From positions 1-64,000 of the forward strand of contig NZ_JAPZSK010000014.1 in the NCBI RefSeq assembly GCF_027531815.1: a stretch of 64,000 nt of DNA, written 5' to 3'. Of this stretch, positions 1 to 9,781 are shown piece after piece. The stretch is from Gemmatimonas sp. Its GTDB lineage: Bacteria > Gemmatimonadota > Gemmatimonadetes > Gemmatimonadales > Gemmatimonadaceae. The translations under genes and the position numbers were made by a program. The notes under the pieces are model-generated. The model saw only the letters and a program-made list of their open reading frames with translations, was not told where the DNA came from and did not search any database. How positions within the stretch are numbered: the stretch's first letter is position 1; every line of letters starts with the position of its first letter.

Positions 1-2
1 TC

Positions 3-110
3 AACACCCGCCGCATTCTCGAGCCCTTGGGATATGTTTCCCCTGCGGAGTTCGAGGATCAGTATTACCGCACCCAAGCGGCTCCTGCGGAGCGCTTGGC
101 ACTCAACTAA
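3..110 (+). CDS. IS3-family transposase, C-terminal end (partial)
   Basis: The first bases hold an open frame with no start in the window that ends at TAA 108-110. It reads NTRRILEPLGYVSP, then an acidic and aromatic tail. The arrangement R-R-x-x-x-x-L-G-Y-x-x-P-x-E-F is the typical end of the rve integrase domain in OrfB of IS3-family transposases, whose DDE active site would lie upstream of the window. Only about 35 residues are visible, so intactness cannot be judged. The terminal inverted repeat just downstream supports the identification. Confidence 0.8.
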   Translation, partial: NTRRILEPLGYVSPAEFEDQYYRTQAAPAERLALN

Positions 111-114
111 CCGA

Positions 115-140
115 GTCTCCACGAAAGCCGGTGCGGTTCA
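115..140. mobile_element. Right end (terminal inverted repeat) of the IS3-family element
   Basis: The sequence following the transposase stop ends in CGGTGCGGTTCA at position 140. Read on the minus strand it begins TGAACCGCACCGG, followed by TTTCGTGGAGAC. IS3-family elements end in 5'-TG...CA-3', and this TGAACCGC-type end is common among them. The IS boundary is therefore placed at 140. The left end and the target duplication lie outside the window and cannot be checked. Confidence 0.7.
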
Positions 141-176
141 GAATGACGGAAGCTGTACGGGGCGTAATCTAGAACG

Positions 177-197
177 CCCGGGAAGTCATCTCCCGGG
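177..197. terminator. Small hairpin between the IS end and the HEAT-like gene
   Basis: A 7-bp perfect stem (CCCGGGA / TCCCGGG) encloses a 7-nt loop at 184-190. No T-run follows, so it may be a weak terminator, a processing hairpin or chance in GC-rich DNA. The rest of 141-291 shows no gene. Confidence 0.3.
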
Positions 198-291
198 ACA
201 GGTTGCGACCATGGTGCAAGTGTAGCCGCACCCCCTGTGGATCGTCACTATTCGCAGACTCTCCGCCACTTCGGCGAACGCCGATCATCCC

Positions 292-2493
292 GTGACCACG
301 CCCGCACAGTTCCATCACGACGCCGCCCCCGACACCGCCGTTCCCGCACTCCCGGGTGACGGGGGCATGTGGGTGCGCCCGGTACTCACGCGGCTGGCGA
401 TGGCACTCGGCCGACGGCGCGCGTACGGTCCCGCCCACCCGATGGTCGTGGAGGCGGAAACGGCCCTCGCCGACGAGCTCACCACCCTCGTACACACCGG
501 CCGCAGCATTGCCCTTGGCGTGGCGTACCGCGAGCTCCTCGTCGACGGCGCCCCGCTCACCTCCGCGGGAGCGCTGGGACGGGACCTCGCGGAACGGCTC
601 TACCGGCGCGGCATCGGCGCCGTCACGATCCAGCGCGGCGTCACCGCCGACGGCGTGCGCACCATGTTGGGGTGGATCGCCCAGGAGGGCGACGCCGACC
701 GCGAGGAACCGCCGCCAGAGGTCGTCGGCTTTTCGGTGGGGCGCGTGGCCTACGATCGCCTGGCCCTCTCCGATGACGAGACCGTCAAGGCGGAGGTGGA
801 CGCACTGTGGCGCGCCCTGGCCGAAGTCGCCTTCGACAACGACCGCTCCTGGCAACAGCAGCACCGGAAGCTGGAAGACGCCACGCCGGAGGAGGTCGCC
901 GACTCCATCCGGCGGCACCTGCGTCGGCGCGGCTATGCCGAACGGGTGGGGTTCGTGCTGGGCAACATGGCCGGGCAGGTCGGCCGCGCCGTGCCGGCCG
1001 TGCGCGATGAAGTGGGAGCGCGCCTGCAGGGGCTCATGCGCCGCTTGGGCGGACAGTCGATCGCTACCGTCCTGCACGCCGTGGGGAATGGCCGCGAGCA
1101 ACGCCACTTCATCAAGAACATGGCCGACGCATTGCCGGTGAAGGCGGTCGTGGAGTGGATGGAAATGGCTGCCCTGGCCAGCGACCAGGAGCTGTCGCAC
1201 CACCTGCTCCGCATCCTCAGCAAGCTGTCGGTGCACGGGGGAAACCGTCGCGGGCGTCCGGGCGCACCCGACGTCTTTCTCGATTTCACCCGGGATCTGG
1301 TGGACGGATGGGAGCTCGGCGATCCCAACCCGGAGGAGCACCTGGCGCTGCTCGACCAGATCGCCATGATTGGCGCGGCCGTGCCCCGGGCCCTTCCGGC
1401 GGGGAGCGCCACCATGGGCGAGGCGAGTCTCGTCGGCAGCGCCGCCGAAGCTGCACGCCTCGTGCAGATGGCCTGTGAAATCGATGAGGCGGGCGCGGAC
1501 GCACTCGCGGCCGTCGAAGCCCTGGTGGCGGCCCGGCACACGCAGCGCGTGCTCGCCTGGCTGGCTGTGGCCCCCGGACCCGCAGCGGCCACGGCGCTGC
1601 GGGCGCACCTGCTGAGTCCTGCCGCCATCATGGGCATCCTGCTGTGCGATCCCCTCGATACCACCGCCGCGCGCCTGGTGCTCGACGAGGTGGATTCCAG
1701 CAGCGCACCGACGTTGCTCGACGCACTGCAGGCGGCGTCCTCCCGCGTCGCCCGCCGCATGATTTACGAGCGGCTGCGGACCGAGGGCACGGCACTCTTC
1801 CCCGAGCTACGACGCCGGCTCAATGGCGCCCCGCCCTGGTACTTCGTGCGCAACCTGCTGGCCCTCATGCGCGACATCGGCGTGCGCCTGGGTGGCGCCG
1901 ACGGCGGGTTGTGGATCTCCGATGTGGCCGCGTTCCAGAGCCATCCGCGCGAACAGGTGCGCATGGAAGCGCTGCGCATGCTGGTGCACGACCTGCGATC
2001 GCGCGAAGCGGCCATCTGTCGAGCCCTCGACGATGACAGCCCCAGGATCGTGACCGCCGCCGTCGACGCGGCGGTCGCCATGGTGCAGGGCACCACCGGC
2101 CCCCATGAACCACACGCCACCGGCGAAGTGCCGTCGCGGGTGGTGCTCACCCGCGACATCGCCACCCGGCTCATGCGGGTGGTGGACCGGGCGGATGACG
2201 ATGCCCTGGTGCAGGTACGCGCCATCCGCGCGCTGGCGGCCGCCAACGGTCCCACCGTGCGCAGCTGGTTGCTGCAGCGCGTGACCAAGCGCTCGCGCCT
2301 CCTGCGGCGCCTCAAGCTGGCCAGGCCCTCGCAAGCGGGATTCACCGCCGTCGACATCCTGCGCGCCCAGTATGCCGATCACCCCGAGGTGCGCCGCGTA
2401 CTGACGCTCGTGGAGGAGCAGTGGGCCCCTCGTCGTGCCCGCGGCGATGGCCGCCCGGTGCCACGCCCTGCGGGCAACAGCACGTGGGAGTGA
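292..2493 (+). CDS. HEAT-repeat-like protein (copy 1 of a duplicated pair)
   Basis: This is a 733-residue protein from a GTG start. Residues about 20-130 form a compact module (RRAYGPAHP, then RELLVDG, then a G-I-G-x-V-x-I segment). The same module occurs in the second HEAT-like protein and, more diverged, at the N-terminus of both HD-GYP partners. The rest is alpha-helical; the stretch from about 440 has HEAT-type signatures such as PPWYFVRNLLALMRDIG and regularly spaced V-R-x-x-A-L-R-x-L. No signal peptide or membrane segment is seen, so it is likely a cytoplasmic scaffold. Its stop lies one base before the HD-GYP start, indicating translational coupling. The function is not known; a partner or regulator role for the phosphodiesterase is inferred only from the repeated gene order. 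Confidence 0.8.
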   Translation: MTTPAQFHHDAAPDTAVPALPGDGGMWVRPVLTRLAMALGRRRAYGPAHPMVVEAETALADELTTLVHTGRSIALGVAYRELLVDGAPLTSAGALGRDLAERLYRRGIGAVTIQRGVTADGVRTMLGWIAQEGDADREEPPPEVVGFSVGRVAYDRLALSDDETVKAEVDALWRALAEVAFDNDRSWQQQHRKLEDATPEEVADSIRRHLRRRGYAERVGFVLGNMAGQVGRAVPAVRDEVGARLQGLMRRLGGQSIATVLHAVGNGREQRHFIKNMADALPVKAVVEWMEMAALASDQELSHHLLRILSKLSVHGGNRRGRPGAPDVFLDFTRDLVDGWELGDPNPEEHLALLDQIAMIGAAVPRALPAGSATMGEASLVGSAAEAARLVQMACEIDEAGADALAAVEALVAARHTQRVLAWLAVAPGPAAATALRAHLLSPAAIMGILLCDPLDTTAARLVLDEVDSSSAPTLLDALQAASSRVARRMIYERLRTEGTALFPELRRRLNGAPPWYFVRNLLALMRDIGVRLGGADGGLWISDVAAFQSHPREQVRMEALRMLVHDLRSREAAICRALDDDSPRIVTAAVDAAVAMVQGTTGPHEPHATGEVPSRVVLTRDIATRLMRVVDRADDDALVQVRAIRALAAANGPTVRSWLLQRVTKRSRLLRRLKLARPSQAGFTAVDILRAQYADHPEVRRVLTLVEEQWAPRRARGDGRPVPRPAGNSTWE

Positions 2494-2494
2494 C

Positions 2495-3724
<1,230 letters not shown>

Positions 3725-3842
3725 GCCCGTTCGGCGCGGCGCCTTGGGTCCGTTGGCGCTGACCGGCCCCCCCGCCGTCAGGATCGACCGCCGTTTGCGT
3801 TGCAGATTCGCCGGAATGGCGTCGATATAGCAGAGACCAGCC

Positions 3843-5885
3843 ATGTCGTCCGCTTCATCTTCCGCTCCAGTCGCTGCGCCGCTCACCACGACGCTGTCGC
3901 GCCTCATGCTCGCCATTGCCCGACGTCGAGCATACAGTGACGGGCACCCCATGGTGACCGAAGCCGACGCGCTGGTGGCCGACACCCTCGGTCCGTATCT
4001 CGAGGCGCACGGGTCGCTGTCGCTGGCCGTGGCCAGCCGCGAGCTGCTGGTAGACGGTAAGCCGGCCCCGGCCGGCGCGGTGGCGAAGGAGCTGGCAATC
4101 CGGCTCCATCAGCTCAACATCGGGGCGGTGCGCATGCACCCGGGGATGTCACGTGAGGCCATCTCCACCTTCGTAGCGCTGCTCGCCCGGCGCGCGGCCG
4201 ACGTCCGCCCGCACGACCCGTTTCCCGACATGCCCGGTATTGCCGTGGGGCGCCTCGATTTCGACGCCCTTGGCCTCGCCGACCAAGCATCGGTCCAGAC
4301 CGCCAGCACGCAACTCTGGCGGACACTCGCCCAGCGCGTGCTCGCTGCCATGGGCGCCGACGCCGGCTCCGGGGCGGACGCCGAGGGCAGTACCCCCACC
4401 ACATTGGGCGCCGCGCTGTCCCACGCGTCCGCCAATGACGGAGCGGCCCGGCAGGCCTTCGAAGCGCTGAACGGCATGGCAGAGCAGGTCCGCATGGCCC
4501 CGCGCCGCGTCCAGCACGAGATCGGCGACCAGCTCCAGGCGCTGCTCTCGGCCACCGAACAGAGCGCCATGGTCTCCGCACTGCGCGCCGGCTCCGGTGA
4601 CTCACGCGCCCGCCTGGTGGCCAACATGGTGGACGTGCTGCCGGCGGCGGCGGTCGTACAGTGGCTCAACTCCGCGGCCAAGGCGTCGGGCAGGGACCTG
4701 TCGCCGCACCTGCTGCGGCTGCTGTCCAAGATGTCGGTGCACTTCCGCGGGCGTCGCCCGGACGTGGCAGCCGAGGAACTGCGCGCGGCCGCCCGTGAGC
4801 TGGTCGAAGACTGGAATCTGGCCGAGCCCAATCCCGCGGAACACGCCCTGTTTCTCGACACCCTGGCCCTATGGAGCGCGCACGGCGAAGGCCACGCAGG
4901 GTCCGGTCGAGACGCCACCCTCGACCCGCGCACAGCGGAGGCGAGTCGCCTCGTGCAGATGGCCATCGAGATCGACGTCGTGTCGGAGGACCTGTCGTTG
5001 GCCGTGCAACGGCTTGCCGACGACGGCCATACCGCCGCCGTGCTGTCATGGATCGAGCACAGTGCCTCTCCCGCGCTGCGGCACCGCTTGCGCTCGCTCA
5101 TGCTCACACCGGCCTCCATGCTGCAGGTGCTGCTGGCTACCCCGTTCGATGCGGTCGAAGCCCAGCGACTGCTCGATGCCACGCCGGCCGACGCATGCGA
5201 TGTGCTCCTGGAGGCGCTCGAACGGTGCGAGTCGCGCACCGGGCGCCGCCTCATCTTCGACCGGCTGCGTACCATGCCGTCGAGTATCGCCACGGACGTG
5301 TGCGCGCGGCTCAGCCGCCCCACGCCGTGGTTCTTGGCGCGCAATCTGCTGGCCCTGCTGCGCGATCTGTCTCTGGCGGATCCCGAAGTGGTGGAGCGTC
5401 TCACGCCAGGACCACTCCTGTCCTTCCAGCGACACGAGCGGGCCGCCGTGCGCCGCGAGGCGGTGCGGCTGCTGGTGCAGTTCCCTGCGGCCCGGGCGGC
5501 CGCCTTGCGCCGCGCGCTGGACGACGCGACCCCGGATGTGCAGCATACCGCCATTGACGCTGCGTATGCGTGGCGCTCGCAGCCCTGGGCGCCCGACGTG
5601 GCGCAGCGGCTGCTCGGGCTGGCCGCCAATGACGCGCTCGACGTGGCCTTGCGTGAGAAGGCGCTGCGCGCCGTGGGCGCGACCGTGATCCCCGAGGTGC
5701 GTAGCTGGCTGCTGGCGCACGTGAGTCGCCGATCGGCGTTACGCAGCGCCGCCAAGCTGGCCGCCATCACCCCCACCGTGCGCGCGGCGCTCCAGCTGTT
5801 GGCCAGCCGCTGGAACAACGATGCCGAGGCGCAGCCGGTGCTCACCCTGGCCCGCAAGGCGAATCTTGTGGGAGGGGAGGCATGA
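3843..5885 (+). CDS. HEAT-repeat-like protein (copy 2 of a duplicated pair)
   Basis: This 680-residue paralogue of the protein at 292 aligns over nearly its whole length. The N-terminal module has RRAYSDGHP and RELLVDG, the mid-section has SRLVQMAIEIDV and the HEAT region has TPWFLARNLLALLRDLS. It lacks some of the linker found in copy 1. No signal peptide is present. Its last four bases (ATGA) overlap the start of the second HD-GYP gene, so the pair is translationally coupled. The 118-bp space before it shows no strong terminator, so all four genes could be one transcript. Biochemical function is unknown; the duplication of the pair argues that the two proteins act together. Confidence 0.8.
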   Translation: MSSASSSAPVAAPLTTTLSRLMLAIARRRAYSDGHPMVTEADALVADTLGPYLEAHGSLSLAVASRELLVDGKPAPAGAVAKELAIRLHQLNIGAVRMHPGMSREAISTFVALLARRAADVRPHDPFPDMPGIAVGRLDFDALGLADQASVQTASTQLWRTLAQRVLAAMGADAGSGADAEGSTPTTLGAALSHASANDGAARQAFEALNGMAEQVRMAPRRVQHEIGDQLQALLSATEQSAMVSALRAGSGDSRARLVANMVDVLPAAAVVQWLNSAAKASGRDLSPHLLRLLSKMSVHFRGRRPDVAAEELRAAARELVEDWNLAEPNPAEHALFLDTLALWSAHGEGHAGSGRDATLDPRTAEASRLVQMAIEIDVVSEDLSLAVQRLADDGHTAAVLSWIEHSASPALRHRLRSLMLTPASMLQVLLATPFDAVEAQRLLDATPADACDVLLEALERCESRTGRRLIFDRLRTMPSSIATDVCARLSRPTPWFLARNLLALLRDLSLADPEVVERLTPGPLLSFQRHERAAVRREAVRLLVQFPAARAAALRRALDDATPDVQHTAIDAAYAWRSQPWAPDVAQRLLGLAANDALDVALREKALRAVGATVIPEVRSWLLAHVSRRSALRSAAKLAAITPTVRAALQLLASRWNNDAEAQPVLTLARKANLVGGEA

Positions 5886-7087
5886 CCACCGCCGCACCGT
5901 CCGACACCCGCCCGGTGGTGGAGTGGCTGCTCAGCTTGGGGCAGGCGCTGTCGGCGCTGGCTTTGTATGGCAGCGACCATCCTTCACAGACGGCCAGCTG
6001 TGCGCGAGCGCACGAGAAGCTCCAGGCGGCGCTGGCGGTGTGGCCCGGCATGCGCATCACCCTGCTCGACGACGACCTGGTCGTGGGGCGACAGGTACTC
6101 ATCGAGATGCGGCGGTGGGAGCTGGGTGGACGGCTCTCGCGTGCCGGCGTCCAGCGCATTGAAGTCAACGGCCCCCTCGTATCCGCGACGAGCTTCACGC
6201 TCTTTCTCGACCACCTGCACCGGGCGCTTCTACCGGCGGCCGCGCCGCTGGCGCAAGCCATCGTGCTTGACGGCCTGCAGTTCGGCCCGGTGGCGCTGCT
6301 GGCCACCACTGAAGCGGACACCCTTTCCTCGCTCGCCGCGGCACAGGACGACGCGGACGCCCCCCAGCTCGCGCAATGGCTGGAAGACGGACTGGTCGAG
6401 GAGCTCGACACCTTCAGCTGGATCTCGGCGGAGGTCGCCGCCACCCGCCGCGTCCCCATGCGGGAGGTGGAAACGGTCATCCGCAGCCTGTCGCTGGCCA
6501 TGCAGACCGAGCAGGATGCATTGTTGCCCCTGGTGAAGCTGAAGTCGGTGGACCAGTACACCACCGTGCACGCCTGCAACGTGGCCATGCTGAGCATGGG
6601 CTTGGCCGAGTCGTTGGGGTTCGGGTCCAGGGAGGTGCGCGCGGTAGGAACGGCAGCGCTCCTGCACGATATCGGCAAGGTGCGGCTCCCCGCCGAGCTG
6701 CTGTCGCACCCGGGGGCACTCAGCACGAGGGAGCAGGAAATCATGCGCACGCATCCGGTGGAAGGGGCCCGTCTGCTGGGTGAGCGTGGCGCGGGGAACG
6801 CCCTCGCGGCCATCGTGGCCTATGAGCATCACATCTGGGCCAACGGCGAAGGCGGGTACCCGGGGTACACCTTTCCGCGGCGCCCGCACTTCGTGAGCCG
6901 GCTGGTGCAGGTGTGTGATGTCTACGATGCGCTGTCCACAGAGCGGCCGTACCGCGCCGCCTGGCCGCGCGCCCGCACGCTGCAGCACATGCGGCTCCAG
7001 GCAGGACGTGAGCTCGACTACGAGCTGCTGCTGGCGTTCTTCGACCTCATCGACCGCGCCGAACAGCGACGGGGTAGTACCGACTAG
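5882..7087 (+). CDS. HD-GYP domain phosphodiesterase (copy 2)
   Basis: This is a 401-residue paralogue of the protein at 2495 and a likely cyclic-di-GMP phosphodiesterase. The HD pair is at about H262-D263 (LLHDIGK), the HH pair at about 316-317 in HHIWANGEGGYP, and VYDALSTERPYR follows. The N-terminal ~110 residues are the shared module (ALALYGSDHP near residue 27). The ATG start is preceded by a strong purine-rich ribosome site (GGGAGGGGAGG) inside the end of the HEAT-like gene, with a 4-base ATGA overlap. All catalytic motifs are kept, so neither copy looks inactivated; divergence between copies is greatest in the N-terminal half, which may reflect different inputs. Confidence 0.9.
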   Translation: MTTAAPSDTRPVVEWLLSLGQALSALALYGSDHPSQTASCARAHEKLQAALAVWPGMRITLLDDDLVVGRQVLIEMRRWELGGRLSRAGVQRIEVNGPLVSATSFTLFLDHLHRALLPAAAPLAQAIVLDGLQFGPVALLATTEADTLSSLAAAQDDADAPQLAQWLEDGLVEELDTFSWISAEVAATRRVPMREVETVIRSLSLAMQTEQDALLPLVKLKSVDQYTTVHACNVAMLSMGLAESLGFGSREVRAVGTAALLHDIGKVRLPAELLSHPGALSTREQEIMRTHPVEGARLLGERGAGNALAAIVAYEHHIWANGEGGYPGYTFPRRPHFVSRLVQVCDVYDALSTERPYRAAWPRARTLQHMRLQAGRELDYELLLAFFDLIDRAEQRRGSTD

Positions 7088-7135
7088 GCCGCGGCGTCTG
7101 GGAACGCTATCCCCGGGCGCGCCGTATTGTGGGCG

Positions 7136-7873
7136 ATGGCCCTTCTCCAGATCGCCGACGTCACGGCTCAGCTTTCCGGCAGCCCCGCTGCCGCCCTTCC
7201 GCTCCTGTTCGGCGCGGGGGTTCTCACGAGCCTCACGCCGTGCGTGTACCCCATGATTCCCATCACCGCTGCCATTGTCGGCGGACAGTCATCATCGGAG
7301 CAGCTTGGCGTCACTACCGCGTCAAAGTGGCGACCGCTTGGCCTTTCGATGGTGTACGTGGTGGGACTCGCCAGCGTCTACGCCGGGCTCGGCCTGCTCG
7401 CCGGCCTCACCGGCACCATGTTCGGCACCGTGTCGGCCAATCCGTGGGCGTACTTCACCATGGCCAACCTGCTGCTCATTGCCGGCCTGTCCATGCTCGA
7501 CGTCATCCCCGTGCGTGTGCCCACCGCGCTCATGCAGCGCGCCGCCAACGCCGGTACCGGCGGACGGGTCGCGGGCGCCTTCATCATGGGGGCCGCCTCC
7601 GGTCTCGTGGCAGCCCCCTGCTCCGCCCCCGTCATGGCCGCCGTGCTCACCTGGGTCTCCACGACCCGCTCGGCGCTGCTCGGCTTCACCTACCTCTTCA
7701 CCTTCTCCCTCGGGATGTGCACGCTCCTCGTGCTCGTGGGGATCTCTGCCGGCACACTGTCGCGATTACCGCGCGCTGGTGCGTGGATGCTGACAATCAA
7801 GAAGCTGTTTGCCTTCGTCATGATCGCCATGGCCGAGTACTATTTGGTGAAGATGGGGCAGGTGTACTTCTAG
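7136..7873 (+). CDS. CcdA/DsbD-like transmembrane thiol-redox protein
   Basis: Proteins of this family pass electrons from cytoplasmic thioredoxin across the membrane to periplasmic thiol proteins, serving cytochrome c maturation or disulfide reduction. The 245-residue protein is almost entirely hydrophobic, with about six to eight helices. It has the two conserved cysteine motifs LTPCVYPMIPIT (near residue 38) and AAPCSAPVMAA (near residue 164), matching the redox pair of the DsbD beta domain. It lacks the periplasmic alpha and gamma domains of full DsbD; the separate thioredoxin 98 bp downstream may supply the latter. ATG 7136 is chosen; an in-frame TTG at 7127 would add three residues. Confidence 0.85.
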   Translation: MALLQIADVTAQLSGSPAAALPLLFGAGVLTSLTPCVYPMIPITAAIVGGQSSSEQLGVTTASKWRPLGLSMVYVVGLASVYAGLGLLAGLTGTMFGTVSANPWAYFTMANLLLIAGLSMLDVIPVRVPTALMQRAANAGTGGRVAGAFIMGAASGLVAAPCSAPVMAAVLTWVSTTRSALLGFTYLFTFSLGMCTLLVLVGISAGTLSRLPRAGAWMLTIKKLFAFVMIAMAEYYLVKMGQVYF

Positions 7874-7901
7874 GCCGCCCCTGCGGCACAGCCGACCAGT
7901 G

Positions 7902-7965
7902 CTGGGTTATGAGTTCGAGTGTCGGGTTTCGAGCTTTACACCCGGAACGCACAACCCGAACCCAG
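7902..7965. repeat. Nested inverted repeat between the CcdA-like and thioredoxin genes
   Basis: Two 7-bp inverted pairs are nested: CTGGGTT (7902-7908) with AACCCAG (7959-7965), and TCGGGTT (7922-7928) with AACCCGA (7953-7959). The segment is AT-richer than its surroundings and ends 5 bp before the thioredoxin start. It could form a hairpin over the thioredoxin ribosome site, or be a short dispersed repeat. No function can be assigned. Confidence 0.35.
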
Positions 7966-7970
7966 AACCC

Positions 7971-8474
7971 ATGACGACTCTGTTTCGCACCGTGCGCCAC
8001 GCCGCCATCCTCGTGGCCGTGGCCGCCGCCCCTGCTCTGGCCCAGGATCTGGGCATCGCCGTGGGCGAACAGGCCCCGGGCGGCCCGCTCGAGACGCTCG
8101 CCGGTCAGGCCGTCGATCTGTCCACGTTCCTCGGCAAGCAACAGCCCACCGTGATCGAGTTCTGGGCCACCTGGTGCGGCAACTGCAAGCAACTCGAGCC
8201 CGCCATGCGGGCCGCGCACGCCGCGTACGGCAAGACCGTGCGCTTCGTCACGGTGGCCGTGTCGGTCAACCAGTCGGTCGAACGCGTCAGGGCCTGGCAA
8301 GCTGCCAACAAGATGCCCGGTGAACTGCTGTACGATCGCAAGGGCACCGTGAGCGGTGCCTATGACGTGCCTGCCACGAGCTACGTGGTCATTGCCGACA
8401 AGAACGGCAAGATCGTGTACACCGGCGTGGGCGGTACGCAGAATCTGACGGCGGCGATCAAGAAGGCCATGTAA
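7971..8474 (+). CDS. Secreted thioredoxin-like (TlpA-type) protein
   Basis: This 167-residue protein has a clear signal peptide (positive start, hydrophobic core, cleavage after ALA near residue 23). It is followed by a TlpA/thioredoxin fold with the active site WATWCGNCKQLEP at about residues 62-74 and the cis-Pro segment VPATSYVVIADKNG. It would act in the periplasm as a thiol reductase, most simply receiving electrons from the CcdA-like protein encoded just upstream. ATG 7971 is chosen because an earlier in-frame ATG (7899) would place a polar stretch before the signal peptide. Confidence 0.85.
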   Translation: MTTLFRTVRHAAILVAVAAAPALAQDLGIAVGEQAPGGPLETLAGQAVDLSTFLGKQQPTVIEFWATWCGNCKQLEPAMRAAHAAYGKTVRFVTVAVSVNQSVERVRAWQAANKMPGELLYDRKGTVSGAYDVPATSYVVIADKNGKIVYTGVGGTQNLTAAIKKAM

Positions 8475-8503
8475 CGCCGCCGCACGACGCCCACGCACAT
8501 CGC

Positions 8504-8517
8504 TGTAACGTGTTACA
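8504..8517. promoter_or_regulatory. Candidate operator for the LacI-type regulator
   Basis: A 14-bp element, TGTAACGTGTTACA, consists of perfect inverted half-sites TGTAAC/GTTACA separated by two bases. It is followed by an A/T-rich TTTTG segment and lies about 90 bp before the LacI-type start. LacI-family operators are short palindromes of this size, so autoregulation is a reasonable inference. No second copy was noticed in the window. Confidence 0.5.
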
Positions 8518-8607
8518 TTTTGGGGGATTGGAAATCCAGTCCGAACCGGCAGTTGAGGCGCGGTGCCTCCTCCCGGCTTCCCGCCTCCCTCCTGCTGTGA
8601 GACCCGT

Positions 8608-9645
8608 GTGAGTACTCCTCAGACGCCCACCATTCGCGACGTCGCCAAGGCAGCCGGTGTGTCCATCGCCACCGTGTCCCGCGTCCTCAACGACGCCGCC
8701 CGCGTCACCGAAGACACCCGGCACCGGGTGCGGGCAGTCGTCGACAAGATGGGCTATGCCCCCCACGGTGGCACCCGCAGCGTGATGGTCCGGCGCACGC
8801 GCACGTTGGGGGTCCTCCTGCCGGAGCTGTATGGCGAGTTCTTCTCCGAGTTCATACGCGGTATCGACGAGACCGCCAAGAAGCATGGCTTCCTGACGCT
8901 CGTCACCAGTGCCCGGCGGGAGGCCCACGAAATCGCCGCCGCCGTGAGCAACATGCGGGGGCGCGTCGACGGCTTCCTTGCGGTGTCGCCCTCGGTGGCC
9001 GCTCGCGCAACACTCGCCGAAGTGGCTGAACGCTATCCCACCGTCCTCGTGGGCGCCGGCAGCGATGTCGGCGACTTTGCCGCCCTGTCGGTGAACAACT
9101 TCCAGGGCGCCGCCACCATGATGAAACACCTCCTGTCGCTGGGGCATCGCCGCATCGTGTTTCTGCGCGGCCCGGCCGGTCAGGTGGATGCCGGAGAGCG
9201 CCTCCACGCCGTGCGGGAAGTGGCCAACTGGTACGACGACTGCGACCTCATCGAGCTGGCCGGCGAGTTCCGCATGGATACCGCCTACGAGGCGGTCGCG
9301 CAGCTGCTGCAGAGTGGCGAGCGTCCCGATGCGATCTTCGCCGCCAACGACACGATGGCCATCGGCGCCATCTCCGCGGTGCGCGACGCCGACCTGCGCG
9401 TCCCCGACGACATCGCCATTACGGGGTTCGACGATACGCCCATGACGCGCTTCCTGTCGCCACCGCTCACCACGGTGCGCATGCCCATCTACGCGCTCGG
9501 CGAGCGCGCCGCCCTGCGCCTCATCGACACGTTGCGCGGTGGCGGCACCGCGGTGCCGGCGAACCACGAAATCCTGCCGGCGCAGCTGGTCATCCGCTCC
9601 AGCTGCGGCGCGGCCCGCAAGATGATGGAGGCCGCCGACAGCTGA
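8608..9645 (+). CDS. LacI-family transcriptional regulator
   Basis: The 345-residue protein has the normal family length. Residues 8-55 are the LacI DNA-binding domain (TIRDVAKAAGVSIATVSRVL, then the hinge region), followed by a periplasmic-binding-protein-like sensor domain with the usual signatures (LSLGHRRI near 180; AIFAANDTMAIGAI near 250; ITGFDDTPMTRFLSPPLTTV near 272). Such proteins repress sugar-catabolism genes and respond to a sugar ligand. GTG 8608 is chosen because it starts 8 residues before the helix-turn-helix; the upstream extension is proline-rich and unlikely to be translated. No sugar transporter or glycosidase is adjacent, so the target cannot be named beyond possible autoregulation. 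Confidence 0.9.
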   Translation: MSTPQTPTIRDVAKAAGVSIATVSRVLNDAARVTEDTRHRVRAVVDKMGYAPHGGTRSVMVRRTRTLGVLLPELYGEFFSEFIRGIDETAKKHGFLTLVTSARREAHEIAAAVSNMRGRVDGFLAVSPSVAARATLAEVAERYPTVLVGAGSDVGDFAALSVNNFQGAATMMKHLLSLGHRRIVFLRGPAGQVDAGERLHAVREVANWYDDCDLIELAGEFRMDTAYEAVAQLLQSGERPDAIFAANDTMAIGAISAVRDADLRVPDDIAITGFDDTPMTRFLSPPLTTVRMPIYALGERAALRLIDTLRGGGTAVPANHEILPAQLVIRSSCGAARKMMEAADS

Positions 9646-9686
9646 CGGGCCTTGCCCATCGGGCCTTGCCCATCGGGCCTTGCCCC
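9646..9686. repeat. Three tandem copies of a 14-bp unit
   Basis: CGGGCCTTGCCCAT is repeated at 9646, 9660 and 9674, the last copy ending in CCC instead of CAT. The array begins directly after the LacI-type stop codon. Each unit contains the small inverted repeat GGGC..GCCC. It is non-coding and of unknown role. Confidence 0.75.
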
Positions 9687-9734
9687 GCCGGAGCGCACGG
9701 CGAGGTGCAGACCGCGGTAAGCATTGCGTAACGG

Positions 9735-9761
9735 CCGACGCCCGCAATTGACGGGCGTCGG
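9735..9761 (+). terminator. Strong hairpin between the LacI-type and glycerophosphodiesterase genes
   Basis: A perfect 10-bp stem (CCGACGCCCG / CGGGCGTCGG) encloses a 7-nt loop, CAATTGA. It lies 90 bp after the regulator and 21 bp before the next gene. There is no U-tract, so it may terminate poorly or act on the following leader. GC-only hairpin terminators are common in such genomes. Confidence 0.5.
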
Positions 9762-9781
9762 ATGAGCGGGGACGTTATGGC

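Noticed and set aside
34-225. 63-codon frame over the IS end
   Set aside because: It crosses the IS terminus and is out of frame with the transposase remnant; there is no sign of coding.
169-1608. 479-codon open frame on the minus strand opposite the first HEAT-like gene
   Set aside because: It is the mirror of a GC-rich gene. Its product is rich in H, G, R and A with no recognisable domain, while the plus strand encodes a clear family with a full-length paralogue.
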